From an uncultured Oscillospiraceae bacterium (GTDB taxonomy: Bacteria > Bacillota > Clostridia > Oscillospirales > Acutalibacteraceae), in assembly GCA_900539165.1 (NCBI GenBank), contig UQAZ01000003.1:1-64000 (forward strand): a stretch of DNA of 64,000 bases. Direction: 5' to 3'. The notes under the pieces were generated by a model. That model was not told where the DNA came from. It made no database searches and saw only the letters and a program-made list of their open reading frames with translations. The translations under genes were made by a program, and so were the position numbers. How positions within the stretch are numbered: the stretch's first letter is position 1; every line of letters begins with the position of its first letter. Positions 1-8,514 of this stretch are shown in pieces.

Positions 1-164
1 GCTGAATGTTTCGGTTCTTGATGCTGTTGCAATTACGGTTTCGCTTATAAGAGGTAATCGAAAGTGCATATAATCAAAATCTTTGCACCGCAAAATATTT
101 TGGCATAAAATCACGAAACAATCGTATAGCGAAGCACACGAAGTGTCATTGCGTAGTGCGGTTA

Positions 165-210
165 CCGCCATCTCCACCAAAAAAAGACACCGTGCAGGTG
201 TCTTTTCATT
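165..210 (+). terminator. CCA-ended tRNA-like 3' tail followed by hairpin terminator
   Basis: Positions 165-179 read CCGCCATCTCCACCA, the form of a tRNA or tmRNA 3' end. An A-tract and a perfect 10-bp hairpin (AAAAGACACC / GGTGTCTTTT, 182-206) follow directly. The hairpin is convincing as a terminator for something ending here. The upstream part does not fold as an intact T-arm (GCGG-TTA-CCGC lacks the usual 7-nt loop), so no functional tRNA or tmRNA is called. It may be a degenerate copy or an attachment-site remnant. In positions 1-160 I see no other gene; a frame open from base 2 to the stop at 71-73 could be the tail of a gene cut by the window edge. Confidence 0.5.
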
Positions 211-260
211 TTACCATAATTTTTTAAGGAACGGTTCCTAAGTTATTGCAATTTCACATC

Positions 261-287
261 AACACGGATAAACCGTCCTATTGTGTT
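261..287. repeat. REP-like short inverted repeat, copy 1
   Basis: AACAC at 261-265 and GTGTT at 283-287 enclose a core containing ACCGTCC. The same plan recurs at 994-1021 and 1947-1973. It lies just after the 3' end of the minus-strand gene at 297-950, so it may also act as that gene's terminator. Confidence 0.5.
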
Positions 288-296
288 TCAAAATTG

Positions 297-950
297 TCAA
301 TTTAGCAAATAGTTCAAATCATCTTCATATAATTGTTCTTCAAAGCTATAATTATTATAGTAAATATAACATTCAAATGCACCTGAATCCTTTGTGCTAT
401 GATTTGAAATAAAGCCTTGATAATTTGCCAGAAAAGAATCTATTTCTTTTGTATCAGTAATTGTAGTTATTGGAATAGTTTTGCTCTCATCGGTTTCGTC
501 ATAAATAAAAATATCCAATTTATTAATATTGTCAGATGAAATCTCGGGTAATGAAAAATCGGGAGGTACATAAAAATTATTACCACATTCTTTGTATTCA
601 TTTTCCTTGTAACTTAAAATATTACAATAAATATTACTTTCATCATTTATTTTTATTTTAGCGAATTTATGGAAAGGGGAAAACCCTCTTATTACTTCTA
701 TACTATCAAAATCATATACGAGTGTATTGGTTAATCTATAATATATTTTTTCATCAAAATGTTCGTTTGTTGCAGAATTGCTGTCTAACAACAAATAATC
801 GCTACTTTCTAAATTGACATATTTCATTTCATCATTATGTTTTAATGGTATATCGGCAGAAATTTTGTCAAAATTTATCACTAAAAATATAGTTGTAACT
901 AAAAATAAAACAAACAACACAAAGATAATTATTCTTTTCTTTTTCTTCAT
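297..950 (-). CDS. Hypothetical membrane-anchored protein
   Basis: 217 residues; I do not recognise the family. A lysine-rich N-terminus (KKKKR) precedes a single hydrophobic helix at about residues 6-27, which fits an uncleaved signal anchor with the remaining ~190 residues outside the cell. The outer part is rich in Asp, Glu, Asn and Tyr with no cysteine pairs or catalytic motif I can name. The start is supported by AAGGAG about 10 nt upstream. The next minus-strand gene (1021-1911) has the same architecture, but a hairpin repeat separates the two, so co-transcription is uncertain. Confidence 0.6.
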   Translation of the reverse strand: MKKKKRIIIFVLFVLFLVTTIFLVINFDKISADIPLKHNDEMKYVNLESSDYLLLDSNSATNEHFDEKIYYRLTNTLVYDFDSIEVIRGFSPFHKFAKIKINDESNIYCNILSYKENEYKECGNNFYVPPDFSLPEISSDNINKLDIFIYDETDESKTIPITTITDTKEIDSFLANYQGFISNHSTKDSGAFECYIYYNNYSFEEQLYEDDLNYLLN

Positions 951-993
951 AAAATAATACTCCTTAAAAAGATTATTTTTTCAAATTAGAGAT

Positions 994-1021
994 AGGACAC
1001 AGAGAAACCGTCCTTTGTGTT
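994..1021. repeat. REP-like short inverted repeat, copy 2
   Basis: AGGAC (994-998) pairs with GTCCT (1010-1014), and the overlapping ACACA pairs with TGTGT at 1016-1020. It shares the ACCGTCC core and TTGTGTT end with copy 1. It sits between the two hypothetical minus-strand genes and touches the stop of the second. Confidence 0.5.
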
Positions 1022-1911
1022 TATTTAACTATCTTAATATTCTCATATTCCTTACCTATTGAGGAGCAGACAATATATTTTCTGTTCGTGTTTTTATTTA
1101 TAATTTTTGTATGCAGAAATGCGCTTTTGTTATCTGTTAATGTACTGCCGAACTTGCTTGCAATAATATATTTTCCGTCAGTATCGAATATCGGAACATA
1201 ATCTATCAGCGAATAGTTTGAAACATTAACGCTGAAACCCGCTTCTTTAATTTCATTGTCGGACAAATTATACATAAACACCTTATCATCCGATTTATCC
1301 AAATCGTTAAAATACAAGTTGTTTTCATAAATCATAACTATATTAAAATTACCGTTCAAAATCTTTGCCTGCTCTCCGTTCTCATAGGAATATATTCCAT
1401 CATCAAACGATGAGGCGTAAAGTGCTGTTCCGTCGGTTATTGTTGAATATGAAAACATTTGCGGCAGGGCGGTTTTTGAATATTTATCGGCTGTAAAATC
1501 AACAGTAATCAGCAATTCTTCTTCTACACCCTCTGTCGGATTGTCGGCATTGGTTATATTTCCAAGCACTAAAGAGTATTGACCGTTACATTCAAAGAAA
1601 TTGTAGCAGTTACAATCGCTGATATTTATATCGCTTTTAACTGCACCCGTGACCTTTTCGTTTGAAACGCATATATAATATTCACCGTTATCATTGCTCG
1701 CACACGCATAATATCCGTTGTCAGACGGTAGGACATTCCAAATTTTATCGTACCCGTCCAACGAAATTTTGCTTCGCTTTATACTTGCGGTATTTTGCAT
1801 AAATGCTTCGCCGTTCATATTGTAAACGATTTTAACACCGGGAGTATATAAACAAAAAGCAACAGCCGTCAATACCAATATAATTAAGATTAACTTGTAA
1901 TATTTTTTCAT
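1021..1911 (-). CDS. Hypothetical membrane-anchored protein, possibly beta-propeller-like
   Basis: About 296 residues, starting MKKYYKLILIILV. This start is preferred over one seven codons upstream because AGAGGT lies about 6 nt before it. One hydrophobic segment (residues ~5-22) acts as signal anchor. The remainder contains several evenly spaced Tyr/Asp-rich strands (such as NVLPSDNGYYACASNDNG and FDDGIYSYENGEQ) resembling the blades of a WD40- or YncE-like extracellular sensor or binding domain. That is shape recognition only, with no family match claimed. No catalytic motif is seen. Confidence 0.55.
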   Translation of the reverse strand: MKKYYKLILIILVLTAVAFCLYTPGVKIVYNMNGEAFMQNTASIKRSKISLDGYDKIWNVLPSDNGYYACASNDNGEYYICVSNEKVTGAVKSDINISDCNCYNFFECNGQYSLVLGNITNADNPTEGVEEELLITVDFTADKYSKTALPQMFSYSTITDGTALYASSFDDGIYSYENGEQAKILNGNFNIVMIYENNLYFNDLDKSDDKVFMYNLSDNEIKEAGFSVNVSNYSLIDYVPIFDTDGKYIIASKFGSTLTDNKSAFLHTKIINKNTNRKYIVCSSIGKEYENIKIVK

Positions 1912-1946
1912 CTGCTTACCTCTGCTAACCATTTACAAAATTCTTA

Positions 1947-1973
1947 AACACGGAGGGACAGTTCCCTTGTGTT
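1947..1973. repeat. REP-like short inverted repeat, copy 3
   Basis: AACAC (1947-1951) and AGGGA (1954-1958) pair with GTGTT (1969-1973) and TCCCT (1963-1967). It follows the same plan as copies 1 and 2, so the two hypothetical genes are bracketed by three related hairpins. Confidence 0.5.
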
Positions 1974-2093
1974 ACCTCATTAGAGTTTTTTTGCGAATTT
2001 TAGATTTATTATCCTGATTATATTATACATAAACAAAGCGGAGAGGTCAATATTTTCCTGTTTAACCGTTTAGCTGTCTTTAGTGGCGCAAAG

Positions 2094-2260
2094 CATAGGA
2101 AATAAGCGATTGCTTAATTTCTTATGTCCTGTCGTAATGAGGCGGCTTTTTTATTTACCCGTTTAGGCGGGGTATATGCATAAAAGGTGAATAAATGGGT
2201 GTAAAAAATTTTTTTTCGTTGAAATTTGGGCGAAATATGCACAAAAGGTGAATAAAAATG
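2094..2260 (+). promoter_or_regulatory. Untranslated region before the phage operon: hairpin and direct repeat
   Basis: The 1974-2332 stretch holds no gene. Two structures stand out. A hairpin at 2094-2126 pairs GAAAT-AAGC with GCTT-ATTTC around a GATT loop. A 14-base direct repeat, AAAAGGTGAATAAA, occurs at 2182-2195 and 2243-2256, exactly 61 bases apart, within slightly longer similar blocks that begin ATGCA. The operon must be transcribed from here, but I could not find a convincing -35/-10 pair, so its promoter may be of an alternative type or need an activator. Confidence 0.4.
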
Positions 2261-2332
2261 CCGTTTCGAGCCTAAGGGTGAGGGGACTTGTGAAGCTGAC
2301 ACGATAACCTCGTTCAAATCGACAGGAAAGGA

Positions 2333-2662
2333 ATGAGAAAAACGGCAAGACGAAAAAAGACATTACAGGAGCAGGTTGAGCAAGGATTACTTGAAATTGC
2401 ATTAGGCTCCGTAAGCGATGCGGTTTCGCTTTTGTTTATGACAGAGGAGGAGACGGTTGAGCGATTACCAAAGCTGAAGCTGATTAATGTCAGCGAGATT
2501 AAGCGACCTAAGGGCGGAGGAATGGAGATAAAATTCTTTGACAGAATAAAGGCTCTTGAAAGGCTGGGCGCAGGCGAGGCGAGGGAGTCAGACAGCTCGC
2601 TGAGTTTTTATGAGGCGCTGGAAAAGAGTGCTGTCAGGGCAGAGGAGCAGAGAAATGATTAA
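2333..2662 (+). CDS. Putative phage terminase small subunit
   Basis: 109 residues, mostly helical and highly charged. The segment KGGGMEIKFFDRIKALERL is typical of Firmicutes small terminase proteins located directly before the large subunit. It lacks a clear N-terminal helix-turn-helix, so DNA recognition may differ from classic TerS. The role is to recognise DNA and load it on the packaging motor. An AGGAAAGG Shine-Dalgarno lies just upstream. The stop overlaps the start of the large subunit by 8 nt, which indicates translational coupling. It is the first gene of the operon. Confidence 0.65.
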   Translation: MRKTARRKKTLQEQVEQGLLEIALGSVSDAVSLLFMTEEETVERLPKLKLINVSEIKRPKGGGMEIKFFDRIKALERLGAGEARESDSSLSFYEALEKSAVRAEEQRND

Positions 2663-3908
2663 GTTTTCTCCGTTTTCGCAAAAACAGCTTGAGGTTTTGA
2701 ATTGGTGGTGTTCCTCAAACGACAGACACACTAAAAACGGCATTATTTGTGACGGTGCGGTGCGTTCGGGAAAGACGCTGTGTATGTCGATGTCGTTTGT
2801 ATTTTGGGCATTTTACAGATTCAGCGACACCTCATTTGCGCTGTGCGGAAAAACAATCAGCAGTCTAAGGCGAAATGTTACAACTCCTATTATTCCGATA
2901 CTTGAGTCGCTTGGCTTTTCGGTCAAGGAGAGGCTCAGCCAAAATCTAATAGAAATCGAAAAGGGCAGTATCAAAAACAGATTTTATCTTTTTGGCGGAC
3001 GAGACGAAAGCTCCGCCGGGTTAATCCAGGGTATGACCTTGGGTGGTGTTCTTTTCGACGAGGTTGCGCTTATGCCACGCTCGTTTGTTGAGCAGGCGAT
3101 AGCAAGATGCTCGCTGGAGGGGTCGAAGTTTTGGTTTAACTGCAATCCAGAGCATCCGTTTCATTGGTTTTATAATGAGTGGATAAAGAAAGCCGATGAA
3201 AAAAATATGCTCTACTTGCATTTTACCATGCAGGACAATCCCTCTCTTTCTTATGAGATTAGATGTCGATACGAACAATTATACACGGGCGCATTTTATC
3301 AGCGATTTATCGAGGGCAAATGGGTTGCCGCAGACGGCTTGGTTTATCCGATGTTTTCTGTGGAGAAAAATGTAAGGCGGGCGCAGGAATGCAGTGAATA
3401 TTATTTATCCTGTGACTACGGCACGGTTAATCCCTTTTCGCTTGGATTATGGGGAAAGGGAGAAGACGGATGGTACAGAATAAGGGAGTATTATCACTCA
3501 TCCCGTGAGAAGGGCATACAGCTCACGGACGAGGAATACTATGCTCAGCTAAAGGAGCTTGCGGGAGACAAAAAAATAAAGGCTCTGATAGTTGACCCCT
3601 CTGCCGCCTCTTTCATAGAAACCGTAAAAAGGCACAACGAATATCGTGTGATAAAGGCACAAAACGATGTGCTTACGGGTATAAACCGAGTGTGTCAGGC
3701 ACTCAAGGAGAGAGAAATTTTCATCTCGCCCGACTGTACGGACACAATCAGGGAGTTCTCCGTTTACAGATGGGACAACGATATTAAAAGAGATGCACCC
3801 AGAAAAGAAAACGATCACGCAATGGATGACATACGCTATTTTGTAAACACGGTTTTGAGCGTATGCGAGGATGATTATTCATTTTCCGTTGCAGTAGAAA
3901 GGAAGTGA
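2655..3908 (+). CDS. Phage terminase large subunit (PBSX type)
   Basis: 417 residues from ATG at 2655, chosen over an upstream in-frame start because GAGGAG precedes it at proper spacing. Walker A is GAVRSGKT at about residues 34-41; the Walker B-like GVLFDEV lies near 130. The C-terminal half has the acidic RNase H-like nuclease pattern (DYGTVNP, IVDPSA, and Asp residues in DHAMDDIRY). It is therefore an ATP-driven motor plus nuclease that packages DNA through the portal encoded next. All key residues appear present and length is normal for the family, so the enzyme looks functional. Confidence 0.92.
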   Translation: MIKFSPFSQKQLEVLNWWCSSNDRHTKNGIICDGAVRSGKTLCMSMSFVFWAFYRFSDTSFALCGKTISSLRRNVTTPIIPILESLGFSVKERLSQNLIEIEKGSIKNRFYLFGGRDESSAGLIQGMTLGGVLFDEVALMPRSFVEQAIARCSLEGSKFWFNCNPEHPFHWFYNEWIKKADEKNMLYLHFTMQDNPSLSYEIRCRYEQLYTGAFYQRFIEGKWVAADGLVYPMFSVEKNVRRAQECSEYYLSCDYGTVNPFSLGLWGKGEDGWYRIREYYHSSREKGIQLTDEEYYAQLKELAGDKKIKALIVDPSAASFIETVKRHNEYRVIKAQNDVLTGINRVCQALKEREIFISPDCTDTIREFSVYRWDNDIKRDAPRKENDHAMDDIRYFVNTVLSVCEDDYSFSVAVERK

Positions 3909-3912
3909 AGCC

Positions 3913-5067
3913 TTGGGCATATTCAACAGACAAAAGGGCAGTAGCGGTAAGCCGAGCGTTGAGTCGTCGGTCAGCGTACAGACGGCAGACGAATGCAGTC
4001 ATCCGTTTACATATCTTAATTCCTATACTCCGCTTTCGTCACCGGACGACAGGCTTTATAGGTCGGTCAGAGAGGGATTGCCGATAATCGACAGTGCTAT
4101 CACGAAAATTATTCGTCTTATGGGCGGATTTGAGTTTTCGTGTTCAGATGAGTCTGCGAATAAGGCGATGAAAGAATTTTTTTCAAAGATAAATGTAGGC
4201 GGTAATCAGCGTGGCATACAGGCATTTGTGGATAATTTTATGTCACAGCTTTTGACATACGGCTCTGCCATAGGCGAAATGGTTGCGGACAGCGACGGAT
4301 TTTATGCGCTGTATAATGCGTGCTTATCATCTGTGGAGGTTAAGCGTGCAGAAAACGGTATTGATTTGGTGTTTTATCCTAATTCTGCGAGTGGCTCTAA
4401 GCCGTTTGAGCATCAGGAAAGAATACTTTACTGTGTGCTTAATCCCGAGCCGGGCGAAATTAAGGGTACAAGTCTGCTTAAAGGACTGCCGTTCATATCG
4501 GATATATTGCTGAAAATATACAACACGATAGGAACTAATTGGCAGAGAGTGGGCAACCTCAGATATGCTGTTACATACAAGCCGCAGAGCGACGGTATGG
4601 ACAAAGCTTTTGCAAAGGAAAGAGCGCAACAGATGGCGAGTGCGTGGCGAGACGCAATGAGCAGCGGCGAATCGGTTAAAGATTTCGTTGCCGTGGGCGA
4701 TGTTAAGGTGAGCGTAATCGGTGCGGACAATCAAATTTTGGACAGCGATGTGCCTGTTCGTCAAATGCTCGAGCAGATAGTTGCCAAAACGGGACTTATG
4801 CCGTATATGTTTGGACTTTCGTGGTCCACATCGGAGCGAATGAGCCAGCAACAGGCGGACATACTCACAACCGAGCTGAAGTCATACAGAAGAATCATTA
4901 CGCCGATGCTTGAAAGAATAGCAGAAGCGTATCTTCAAACGCTGGGTATTTATAAAAATGTTGAGGTTGTGTGGAACGATATTACGCTTCAGGACGAAAC
5001 AGAAACCGCACAGGCGAGATACTTGAATGCACAGGCTGACAAAATGATTAAGGAGGCACAGCTATGA
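3913..5067 (+). CDS. Phage portal protein
   Basis: 384 residues from a TTG codon at 3913 preceded by GGAAGTGAAG; the N-terminus MGIFNRQK is typical of portal proteins. The middle region (QFAIGEMV-type strands, the RILYCVLNPEPGEIKG stretch and the wing/stem segments that follow) and the C-terminal helix ending in a charged tail fit the dodecameric channel at one capsid vertex. It is somewhat shorter than many siphovirus portals and carries no fused head-morphogenesis (MuF) domain. The last 4 nt overlap the protease gene. Confidence 0.85.
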   Translation: MGIFNRQKGSSGKPSVESSVSVQTADECSHPFTYLNSYTPLSSPDDRLYRSVREGLPIIDSAITKIIRLMGGFEFSCSDESANKAMKEFFSKINVGGNQRGIQAFVDNFMSQLLTYGSAIGEMVADSDGFYALYNACLSSVEVKRAENGIDLVFYPNSASGSKPFEHQERILYCVLNPEPGEIKGTSLLKGLPFISDILLKIYNTIGTNWQRVGNLRYAVTYKPQSDGMDKAFAKERAQQMASAWRDAMSSGESVKDFVAVGDVKVSVIGADNQILDSDVPVRQMLEQIVAKTGLMPYMFGLSWSTSERMSQQQADILTTELKSYRRIITPMLERIAEAYLQTLGIYKNVEVVWNDITLQDETETAQARYLNAQADKMIKEAQL

Positions 5068-6020
5068 CAAACGGTTATGTAACCAAAAGTGTTGCGACGG
5101 CTGAGGATTTGCAAAAAATTCATAGCTTTAGCAGACGAGAGCTGAGCGAGGACGAGCTTTATGTTTTTGATGTTACCCTATGCAACAATGACATAGACAG
5201 GGATTTTGAACGCTTCAGCGTAAAGGCACTTAACGAGATGGCACCGATGTTTGTCGGCAAGACGGGCATATTTGATCATTCTATGAGAAGTGCCGACCAA
5301 AAGGCGAGAATTTTTGAGACGAGAGTTGAAAAGGAGCCGGGTAGAAAAACGCTCGACAATAAGGAACTTTATTCTCTAAAGGCAAGGGCTTATATGCTCA
5401 ACAACGAGGAAAACAGAGCGCTTATTGACGAAATTGATGCGGGTATTAAGAAGGAAGTGTCGGTTTCGTGCAGTCTTGCAAGCAGCGTATGTTCTATTTG
5501 CTCGGCAGACAAAAAGCTTCGCAGATGTGAGCATATACCGGGCAAAACCTATGGAGACAAGCTTTGTTTTTGCACTCTTGACGACGCACAGGACGCTTAT
5601 GAATTTTCGTTTGTTGCAGTTCCTGCTCAGAGAGAGGCGGGAGTGACAAAATCGTTTGATATTAAGGAGGACGATATTATGACTGATGTTGTAAAGCAGA
5701 TAGGTGAGGGCAGAGAAATCACTCTTACCAAGGCGCAGAGCAACGAACTTTATTCGTATATTGAGGAGCTGAAGCAGGACGCACAGCTTGCTCAAAGCTA
5801 TAAAAAGGAGCTTGCAAAGCAGGTCGTTGAGCTGTTTAAGCAGGCTTTCCCTAAAATGGACGCAAAGCTTTTTGATTCCGTGGCATCCGTGATGACCGTA
5901 AATGAGCTTCTCGGCTTTTGCAACGGAATGAAGGCAAGCAATAAGGCTAAGCAGGCATTGCCTCAGCTTGTTGAAAAAACAGGGGCAAAAAAGATTAACT
6001 ATTCAGAATTTCAAATTTAG
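5064..6020 (+). CDS. XkdF-like prohead serine protease, probably fused to a scaffold
   Basis: 318 residues. The first ~195 resemble XkdF-type prohead protease: a strand-rich domain with a candidate catalytic histidine in GIFDHS and a serine in KEVSVSCSL, as in herpes/HK97-type assemblins. It also has an unusual cluster of cysteines (CSICSADKKLRRCEH) that could bind a metal. The last ~120 residues are helical and charged, with a LYSYIEELKQ heptad pattern, and probably act as internal scaffold until cleaved. The product would mature the capsid encoded two genes downstream. The catalytic assignment is inference from pattern. Confidence 0.7.
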   Translation: MTNGYVTKSVATAEDLQKIHSFSRRELSEDELYVFDVTLCNNDIDRDFERFSVKALNEMAPMFVGKTGIFDHSMRSADQKARIFETRVEKEPGRKTLDNKELYSLKARAYMLNNEENRALIDEIDAGIKKEVSVSCSLASSVCSICSADKKLRRCEHIPGKTYGDKLCFCTLDDAQDAYEFSFVAVPAQREAGVTKSFDIKEDDIMTDVVKQIGEGREITLTKAQSNELYSYIEELKQDAQLAQSYKKELAKQVVELFKQAFPKMDAKLFDSVASVMTVNELLGFCNGMKASNKAKQALPQLVEKTGAKKINYSEFQI

Positions 6021-6031
6021 GAGGAATAAAT

Positions 6032-6394
6032 ATGTCAGTATCATATTTGGGTTACGATGCGAAATACATCACAATGGAAAAGAGACCGGACGACACTATG
6101 AGAGTCGGTTGCTTCGTTTGTCTTGACAGCGACGGCTACTATGTTAAGAAATGCCTTGACGGCGCTTCGTTTATCGGTTTGGCAAAATGTATAAGAGGTA
6201 ATTATGTAACTGTTCAGGTGGGCGGTTACTGCGAGGTTAAGTACTCAGGTCTTAAAGACCCGACAACAGGTCACATTAAGCTTAACAGCGGTATAGAGGG
6301 TACCGTCGTTTATGACGGCTCGGATATGCCTAACCAGTACAGAACTGTTTTGAAGCTTGACACAAAGAACAAAATTATCGGATTTATAATGTAA
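6032..6394 (+). CDS. Putative capsid decoration protein
   Basis: 120 residues, almost wholly beta-strand in character, with many Gly, Val and Tyr (FVCLDSDGYYVKK, GNYVTVQVGGYCEV). Size, composition and position between protease and major capsid gene match head-decoration proteins that clamp onto mature capsids. A strong GGAGGAA Shine-Dalgarno precedes the ATG, suiting a protein made in high copy. No unique motif is visible; the call leans on synteny. Confidence 0.6.
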   Translation: MSVSYLGYDAKYITMEKRPDDTMRVGCFVCLDSDGYYVKKCLDGASFIGLAKCIRGNYVTVQVGGYCEVKYSGLKDPTTGHIKLNSGIEGTVVYDGSDMPNQYRTVLKLDTKNKIIGFIM

Positions 6395-6412
6395 TTAAGG
6401 GAGGAAAAACAT

Positions 6413-7399
6413 ATGTCATTTGATACATTAAAGCTTGACAAGGGACTTTACACCTCAGGCAAGGGATTTACTAAGGCACTTGAGGAAATTGACTCCAGCG
6501 AAAATTATAAAGGCACAGAGCTTGACGGCCTTGATGCCTACGAAAGACAGCTTAAAAGATACAATATTAAGGTCAGCGGTCCTAATTCGGATACCGTTTC
6601 TAAGTTCTTTCAAAATTCAAACTCTGCAACTCTTTTTCCGGAATATGTTTCAAGAGCCGTAAAACTCGGTTTAAACAATAATATTCTTGAAGATATTGTT
6701 GCTACAACAACGGTGGTTGATTCGTTGGATTATCGTTCAATCGCATGCGAGGACGCAGAAATTGCAACTCCGGATTCGGCTGTTATCAACGAAGGAACAT
6801 ACATTCCGGAAACTACCATTAAAACAAAGGATACACTTACTAAACTTTATAAGCACGGTAAGTCAATCAGTGCTTCATATGAGGCACTTAAAAACCAGAG
6901 ACTCGATGTGTTTACCATTGCGTTAAAGCAGATTGGTACTTATATTACAAACTGCGATATGCAAAATGCACTCGACCTTCTTTACAGAACATCAAGCAAG
7001 GTAGATCTTATTTCAAAAGCAATTATTAATTATGATGACTTTATTAATGCGTGGAAAACACTTGCTCCTTACGAGATGAACACAATTATTGCCGAAAAGT
7101 CAATGGTTGGCGATATTCTCAAAATTCAGGAATTTAAGGACGCAAACGCAGGCTTGACATTCCACGGCACAGGTAAGCTTGTTACACCGCTTGGTGCAAA
7201 TCTTGTTTATCCTATTACCGATGTTATTACCAACTGCGTTATTGCTCTTGATAAGAGATATGCTCTTGAGAGAGTACAGTGCGGTGATATTGTAACCGAT
7301 TTTGATAAGCTTATCGACCGTCAGCTTGAAATGGCTACCGTAACTTGCATAAGCGGTTATAACAGACTTATGGACAGCGCAAGCATTGTATTGAGATGA
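6413..7399 (+). CDS. Phage major capsid protein
   Basis: 328 residues preceded by GGGAGGAAAA, the strongest ribosome site in the operon, as expected for the most abundant virion protein. The N-terminal ~60 residues are helical and charged like a cleavable delta domain. Then SATLFPEYVSRAVKLGL opens the HK97-like fold, with a long helix region and a C-terminal beta domain. It overlaps the following connector gene by 4 nt. Nothing suggests degeneration: the frame is open and of normal length. Confidence 0.82.
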   Translation: MSFDTLKLDKGLYTSGKGFTKALEEIDSSENYKGTELDGLDAYERQLKRYNIKVSGPNSDTVSKFFQNSNSATLFPEYVSRAVKLGLNNNILEDIVATTTVVDSLDYRSIACEDAEIATPDSAVINEGTYIPETTIKTKDTLTKLYKHGKSISASYEALKNQRLDVFTIALKQIGTYITNCDMQNALDLLYRTSSKVDLISKAIINYDDFINAWKTLAPYEMNTIIAEKSMVGDILKIQEFKDANAGLTFHGTGKLVTPLGANLVYPITDVITNCVIALDKRYALERVQCGDIVTDFDKLIDRQLEMATVTCISGYNRLMDSASIVLR

Positions 7400-7749
7400 T
7401 GAGCGTAGAGGAAATTATTGGTGTGCTGAAGGTGATTTCGGATTTGAGCGAAAAGGAAATTGAGTATTACAAGGCACTTATCGAAATGTACGCTTCGCCA
7501 TATCTTGATACCGAATACGGTGACAAGGACAAGAAGCGAATGATGCTTTTTGTTGCGGCAAAGATTTACTACGAAATTTCAAAAATGAGAATTTCAAGCG
7601 AAATCACATCATTTAAGGCAGGAGAGGTAAGCATTTCCTCTGCGGACAGGATAGACCCTTGCGAAAAAGCAAGGTTGATTTATCAGTCTGCATTGGAGGG
7701 CGTTACCGATTTGATTGAGGATAACGGATTTGAATTTTTAGGGGTGTAG
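7396..7749 (+). CDS. Putative head-tail connector (gp6/gp15-like)
   Basis: 117 residues, mainly alpha-helical (VEEIIGVLKVISDLSEKEIEYYKALIEMY), in the position where phages carry the ring protein that docks under the portal. The gene overlaps the capsid gene (ATGATG within the TGA region), so translation is probably coupled. Function is inferred from size, helical character and synteny. Confidence 0.62.
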   Translation: MMSVEEIIGVLKVISDLSEKEIEYYKALIEMYASPYLDTEYGDKDKKRMMLFVAAKIYYEISKMRISSEITSFKAGEVSISSADRIDPCEKARLIYQSALEGVTDLIEDNGFEFLGV

Positions 7750-7751
7750 AT

Positions 7752-8120
7752 ATGAAGTGTGAAAATATTTACAGCTTAATTAAAAACAACATTTATCTTT
7801 ACGGTCAGGCATGCGTAATAAATTATAAAAACGGCGAGACTACCGAGGCGTATACGGTAACTCGCCGCCTTTGGAAAACGAATAAAACGAGGCTTCAGCC
7901 GAGAGCGACAATGCTGGGTATGAGCGAAAAGAATTATATGGTTGCGATTTTTGCCTATGACGAGCCGATAGCAAATTGCACGCAGGACGACACCGTTACC
8001 ATTGAGGACAAGTGCTTTTATTTTGTAAGAGTTGATAAAATTATGGCGGGCGGAGCTTTGCAGTATTATTCGGTTGTGCTTAGAGAGGTGGAAAGTGAGG
8101 AAGACGATGTATTTGGATAA
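7752..8120 (+). CDS. Putative head completion / neck protein
   Basis: 122 residues, strand-rich, two nt after the connector gene. Size and position fit the head-closure (stopper) class of neck proteins, but I see no diagnostic motif. Its end overlaps the start of the next gene (8107), preserving the tight coupling of the operon. Confidence 0.5.
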   Translation: MKCENIYSLIKNNIYLYGQACVINYKNGETTEAYTVTRRLWKTNKTRLQPRATMLGMSEKNYMVAIFAYDEPIANCTQDDTVTIEDKCFYFVRVDKIMAGGALQYYSVVLREVESEEDDVFG

Positions 8121-8514
8121 TCAAACAGACGCTTTAATTAAACGGCTTAGACTGTGTGCAGAACTTGGTGACATTAAATTTATTCTTGCTTTTCCGTACA
8201 GCAGGCGGCCGTGTATGCTTCGCAGCAAGGTGGCAGTCATTGTACCCGAGCATATGGAACTTGAAAGCGCAGGCGTTGACGGCCTTGATTACATAGGTAA
8301 GGCTTCGGTAGGAATACATCTTTTTTCGCCGTTCCGTCTCGGCTCTCCTTTAGCGTTTGATACTATGCAGAGAATTGTGGAGCAGGCGGTAACTCCGCTT
8401 GTCAGCAAAATCAGCATTTCTCCCATAGAAACGGACGAATCGACCGAATGCTATCGCCTGAAGGCTGTTCTGACCTTTGATGTGGATATGAGTAAGGAGG
8501 CAGAAAATGAGTGA
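8107..8514 (+). CDS. Putative tail-terminator or neck protein
   Basis: 135 residues from ATG at 8107, picked because GAGGAAG precedes it and the reading then overlaps the previous stop as elsewhere in the operon. An N-terminal helix is followed by alternating strands (SKVAVIVPEHMEL, CYRLKAVLTFDVDMS), a plan common to tail-terminator proteins that cap a tail tube. No sequence signature is recognised. It is the last gene before the point where sheath, tube and tape-measure genes would be expected. Confidence 0.45.
   Translation: MYLDNQTDALIKRLRLCAELGDIKFILAFPYSRRPCMLRSKVAVIVPEHMELESAGVDGLDYIGKASVGIHLFSPFRLGSPLAFDTMQRIVEQAVTPLVSKISISPIETDESTECYRLKAVLTFDVDMSKEAENE

Noticed and set aside
2..73. 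An open frame at the left edge ending at TAA 71-73
   Set aside because: Only 23 codons are visible and the sequence is not distinctive; it may be a gene end but cannot be supported.
2114..2402. Minus-strand ORFs across the phage operon head
   Set aside because: They overlap the terminase gene, have no ribosome sites, and their composition looks like the complement of the repeats.
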